DNA of 64,000 nt, taken from Pedosphaera parvula Ellin514. Its GTDB lineage: Bacteria > Verrucomicrobiota > Verrucomicrobiia > Limisphaerales > Pedosphaeraceae. Positions 62,075-64,000 of the stretch are shown here, in pieces. Location: the NCBI RefSeq assembly GCF_000172555.1, contig NZ_ABOX02000007.1:146979-210978 (forward strand), written 5' to 3'. Below the pieces are notes generated by a model. The model worked only from the letters and a program-made list of their open reading frames with translations. It did not search any database and had not been told where the DNA came from. Position 1 is the first letter of the stretch; each line of letters starts with the position of its first letter. Made by a program: the position numbers and the translations under genes.

Positions 62075-62398
62075 ATGGAAATGAAAGGTAAGTCTTCTCG
62101 GCGCTACGACGCTGAGTTCAAACAGAACGCGGTGGCACTGGTGCGGTCTGGTCGCAGCATCAGGGAAGTGGCGGGTGATCTGGGCTGTTCCAGTTGGTCA
62201 TTGGGGCAGTGGGTGGCTCGCGTCAATCAAGGTGGCAGCTTCTCCGAACCCAAAACGCTGGCTGCCGAAACTCCCGAACAAAGGGAAAATCGCCGGCTTA
62301 AACAGGAACTTGATTACCTCCGCCGGCAAAGGGACATTCTAAAAAAAGCCTTGGCCATTGTCTCGGATGGGAACCTGCCCGGCGCTTCCAACTCATGA
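62075..62398 (+). CDS. IS3-family transposase OrfA
   Basis: 107 residues. An HTH (RYDAEFKQNAVALVRSGRSIREVAGDLGCSSWSLGQWV) is followed by a leucine-zipper-like helix (ENRRLKQELDYLRRQRDILKKALAIV) that mediates dimers. It binds the IS ends. Its stop overlaps the OrfB ATG (ATGA). The A7 tract at 62341-62347 near its end allows a -1 slip into OrfB. AAAGGA before ATG 62075. Confidence 0.93.
   Translation: MEMKGKSSRRYDAEFKQNAVALVRSGRSIREVAGDLGCSSWSLGQWVARVNQGGSFSEPKTLAAETPEQRENRRLKQELDYLRRQRDILKKALAIVSDGNLPGASNS
62341..62347 (+). other. Candidate -1 programmed frameshift site (A7)
   Basis: In the OrfA frame the codons are CTA AAA AAA GCC. A -1 slip puts the ribosome in the OrfB frame, which is open from the slip (no stop) through the OrfB ATG at 62395. 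This matches IS3-type production of an OrfAB fusion transposase. Confidence 0.65.
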
Positions 62399-63237
62399 AT
62401 ACTCTCAAAGCCGATTATCAGGTCGAGGAACTGGCCCACGCATTGGAAGTCACCAGCAGCGGGTTTTACGCGCACCAGCACAAGCCCGAGGGGGCGCGTC
62501 GCCAACAGGATCAAAAGCTCCTAAAACGAATCCAGCCGATCTTCAAGGAAAGCAGAAGCACCTACGGCAGCCCGCGCATTCATGCTGCCTTGAAACGACA
62601 GGGCGAGCCTTGCAGCAAAAACCGCGTGGCCCGCCTCATGCGTCAAAACCACCTGCGGGCACGGCAGAAACGACGTTTTGTCCCGCGCACCACCCAGAGC
62701 GATCATGATCTTCCCATCGCGCCCAACTGGCTGGCCAAAGTCCCGACGCCGGACCGGCCCAATCGGGTCTGGGTGGTGGATATCACTTACATCGCCACTG
62801 CCGAAGGCTGGACTTATCTGGCGGTCGTCCTGGATGCCTGTTCGCGCAAGGTCGTCGGTTGGTCCATGGCCAGCTCCCTGGAAACCTTTTTGGTGACAGA
62901 AGCCCTGGCCCGCGCGCAAAAAGAGCGACTTCCACAGCCCGGGCTCCTGCACCATTCCGATCGCGGAGTACAATATGCCAGCAGCGCCTACCGCGCGCTA
63001 CTGGCCGATTATCAAATCACCCCCAGCATGAGCCGGGCGGCCAATCCCTACGACAACGCACTGGCCGAATCCTTCATGGCCACGCTCAAAACCGAATGTT
63101 TTGACAAGCCCCCGAACACACACGGCGAGGCCAAACTCATGATCTTCGATTACCTCGAAACGTTCTATAATTCAAAGCGGCTCCACAGCGCCTTGGGTTA
63201 CCAATCACCTGTGGAATTTGAAAACCAATTCAGTTAA
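62395..63237 (+). CDS. IS3-family transposase OrfB (DDE integrase core)
   Basis: 280 residues. The N-terminal HTH_21-like part (YGSPRIHAALKRQGEPCSKNRVARLMRQNHLRAR) precedes the rve core: first Asp in VWVVDITYI, second in HHSDRGVQYAS, Glu in YDNALAESFMATLKTE, then the C-terminal FYNSKRLHSALGYQSPVEFE. All three catalytic acids are present. As an OrfAB fusion it cuts and joins the IS ends. Confidence 0.95.
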   Translation: MNTLKADYQVEELAHALEVTSSGFYAHQHKPEGARRQQDQKLLKRIQPIFKESRSTYGSPRIHAALKRQGEPCSKNRVARLMRQNHLRARQKRRFVPRTTQSDHDLPIAPNWLAKVPTPDRPNRVWVVDITYIATAEGWTYLAVVLDACSRKVVGWSMASSLETFLVTEALARAQKERLPQPGLLHHSDRGVQYASSAYRALLADYQITPSMSRAANPYDNALAESFMATLKTECFDKPPNTHGEAKLMIFDYLETFYNSKRLHSALGYQSPVEFENQFS

Positions 63238-63295
63238 CTTGAAAACAAGAAATCACTCGGAAGCCCAATCCACGTTTTCGAAGAAAGATCAGTTC

Positions 63296-63364
63296 GTAAG
63301 CCGATGTAGAAATCGGCGCTCCGGGAATCGTGGTTGGTGGTTAGGTCGTGGACTGCGTCCGCAG
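63296..63364. repeat. Two-hairpin dispersed repeat, copy 2
   Basis: Starts GTAAGCCGATGTAGAAATCGGC and includes CTGCG-TC-CGCAG at the end, as in copy 1 (61817-61886). It begins two bases after the target duplication of the IS. So the IS inserted right beside it. Confidence 0.65.
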
Positions 63365-63538
63365 ATTGGCTCGATGGGCCGGGTAATGTCACCGACGAGG
63401 TTTGAATTCGGTCGAAGCCTCATTCCACCTTTAATTGATTGCTGGCGCGAGGGGTTGAGTTTTGGGCCGCGTGCGCGAGGTGGAGGCCGGGTGGGTTTAC
63501 ATTTTCTGCGCCCAGCGCATGGTTAGGCGGTCCCATAT

Positions 63539-63934
63539 TCAATTGTGCAACACAATTTCCACCAAAGCGCTTGTGGAGTTTGTGATGCCACTCAGGATTT
63601 TTGCGTTGTGAAGTGTAATCGTTATTTGATTTTCGAAATTGTTCCCATCTACAACACCTGATTTAATATCTACACCTGATTTAATGGTGCCGGTATCGGC
63701 GGTGATCTCCTTCGTTTGCCCATCTGATGGCGTGACGAGAACATGGATACCTTCAAGAGAGTTGCCTTCGCGCTTTGCAACATGCAAAACGTAACCCCCG
63801 GAAAACTGGATGTCCTTACCTGCTTGGACGAGGTCAATCGCTCGGGGTGCTGACGCCGTCGGTGAATGCTTGGAACAGCCGGCTAATACTATCGCGAATG
63901 ACGCGAGAATAATCAGTGATATGTATTTTTTCAT
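63539..63934 (-). CDS. Hypothetical lipoprotein
   Basis: 131 residues with a lipoprotein signal (KKYISLIILASFAIVLAGC, Cys20). The mature part has SGGYVLHVAKREGNSLEGIHVLVTPSDGQTKEITADTGTI and a LHNAKILSGITNSTSALVEIVLHN end. This is similar in style to the LptC/OstA-type 'write-out' of envelope lipoproteins but I do not claim it. An in-frame 18-base direct repeat gives IKSGVDIKSGV. The gap to the left (63365-63538) holds no gene. Confidence 0.7.
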   Translation of the reverse strand: MKKYISLIILASFAIVLAGCSKHSPTASAPRAIDLVQAGKDIQFSGGYVLHVAKREGNSLEGIHVLVTPSDGQTKEITADTGTIKSGVDIKSGVVDGNNFENQITITLHNAKILSGITNSTSALVEIVLHN

Positions 63935-64000
63935 GTTGATACTTGAACAACGCGATCCCGAAAAAGTTGCACGCCAAGCGGCCTAACTAATGACTATAGA

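Larger units (their letters stand above)
62024..63291 (+). mobile_element. IS3-family insertion sequence, complete, with GTT target duplication
   Basis: 1268 bases. Terminal inverted repeats of about 38 bases start TGA at the left (62024-62061) and end TCA at the right (63254-63291); they share TTTCTTCGA, GGGCTT and GTG blocks in register. The element is flanked by GTT on both sides (62021-62023 and 63292-63294), a 3-base target duplication as usual for IS3. It encodes OrfA and OrfB with a slippery A7 site between. All parts look intact, so recent insertion and possible activity. It sits in a repeat region beside two-hairpin repeats. Confidence 0.9.

Overview
The window looks like chromosomal DNA of a Verrucomicrobiota bacterium, most likely a soil Pedosphaera/Limisphaerales-type lineage. 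This is inferred from gene content, not from an rRNA. The pointers are an alternative complex III operon, a PVC-type membrane-bound dehydrogenase that joins a propeller, HEAT repeats and a c-type heme domain, coproheme decarboxylase, NIPSNAP, DUF1579 and choice-of-anchor proteins, and long gaps filled with degenerate repeats. No rRNA, tRNA, CRISPR array or prophage was found.

Layout. 1-4.6 kb (minus): start of an act operon (actA, actB, and an actC that carries a frameshift and runs off the left edge). 4.8-7.0 kb: a small hypothetical gene, then a minus-strand lipoprotein / YgiC-type ATP-grasp ligase / DUF350 operon. 7.4-14.1 kb: an orphan receiver protein and an isolated 1874-residue NRPS whose adenylation domain is interrupted twice, by a flavin monooxygenase-like domain and by a methyltransferase. 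14.5-18.9 kb: htpG, a DUF2934 gene, a decayed hydrolase, and an NDH-2 fused to a cyclic-nucleotide-binding domain. 19-23.6 kb: accessory region with unrecognised small genes, two lipoproteins, a partial gene duplication and repeats. 23.6-28.7 kb: flavin disulfide-type oxidoreductase, DUF3142 and TPR-like genes (the last frameshifted). 28.7-34.5 kb (minus): NIPSNAP and a three-gene phosphorelay cluster. 34.8-38.7 kb: lpxI, a hypothetical gene, gnd and a HAD hydrolase. 38.8-43.6 kb: decayed acyltransferase, an Lrp/siroheme-decarboxylase-like fusion, a PepSY protein, and an OmpR-type two-component pair. 43.7-53.1 kb: PVC dehydrogenase, M42 peptidase, hemW, a cold-shock gene, coproheme decarboxylase, msrA and a YccA-type membrane protein. 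53.1-60.3 kb: two adjacent GH1-like genes, a glycine-rich surface protein and a GH15 enzyme. 60.3-64 kb: DUF1579, a complete IS3-family element with a 3-bp target duplication, and a lipoprotein.

How parts work together. actABC and NDH-2 belong to the respiratory chain (quinol oxidation and NADH entry). chdC, hemW and the AhbA/B-like gene touch heme metabolism, and ActA and the PVC dehydrogenase carry c-type heme. The kinase/receiver genes form at least two separate signalling units. The GH1-like and GH15 genes suggest oligosaccharide use.

Most worth following: the doubly interrupted NRPS, and the YgiB-like lipoprotein / YgiC / DUF350 operon, whose lipoprotein tail carries an RGGFG motif. Two probable one-base insertions (in actC and the TPR-like gene) share a TTGGG context and should be checked against reads before being treated as biology. 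All family assignments come from reading translations by eye; no database search was run.
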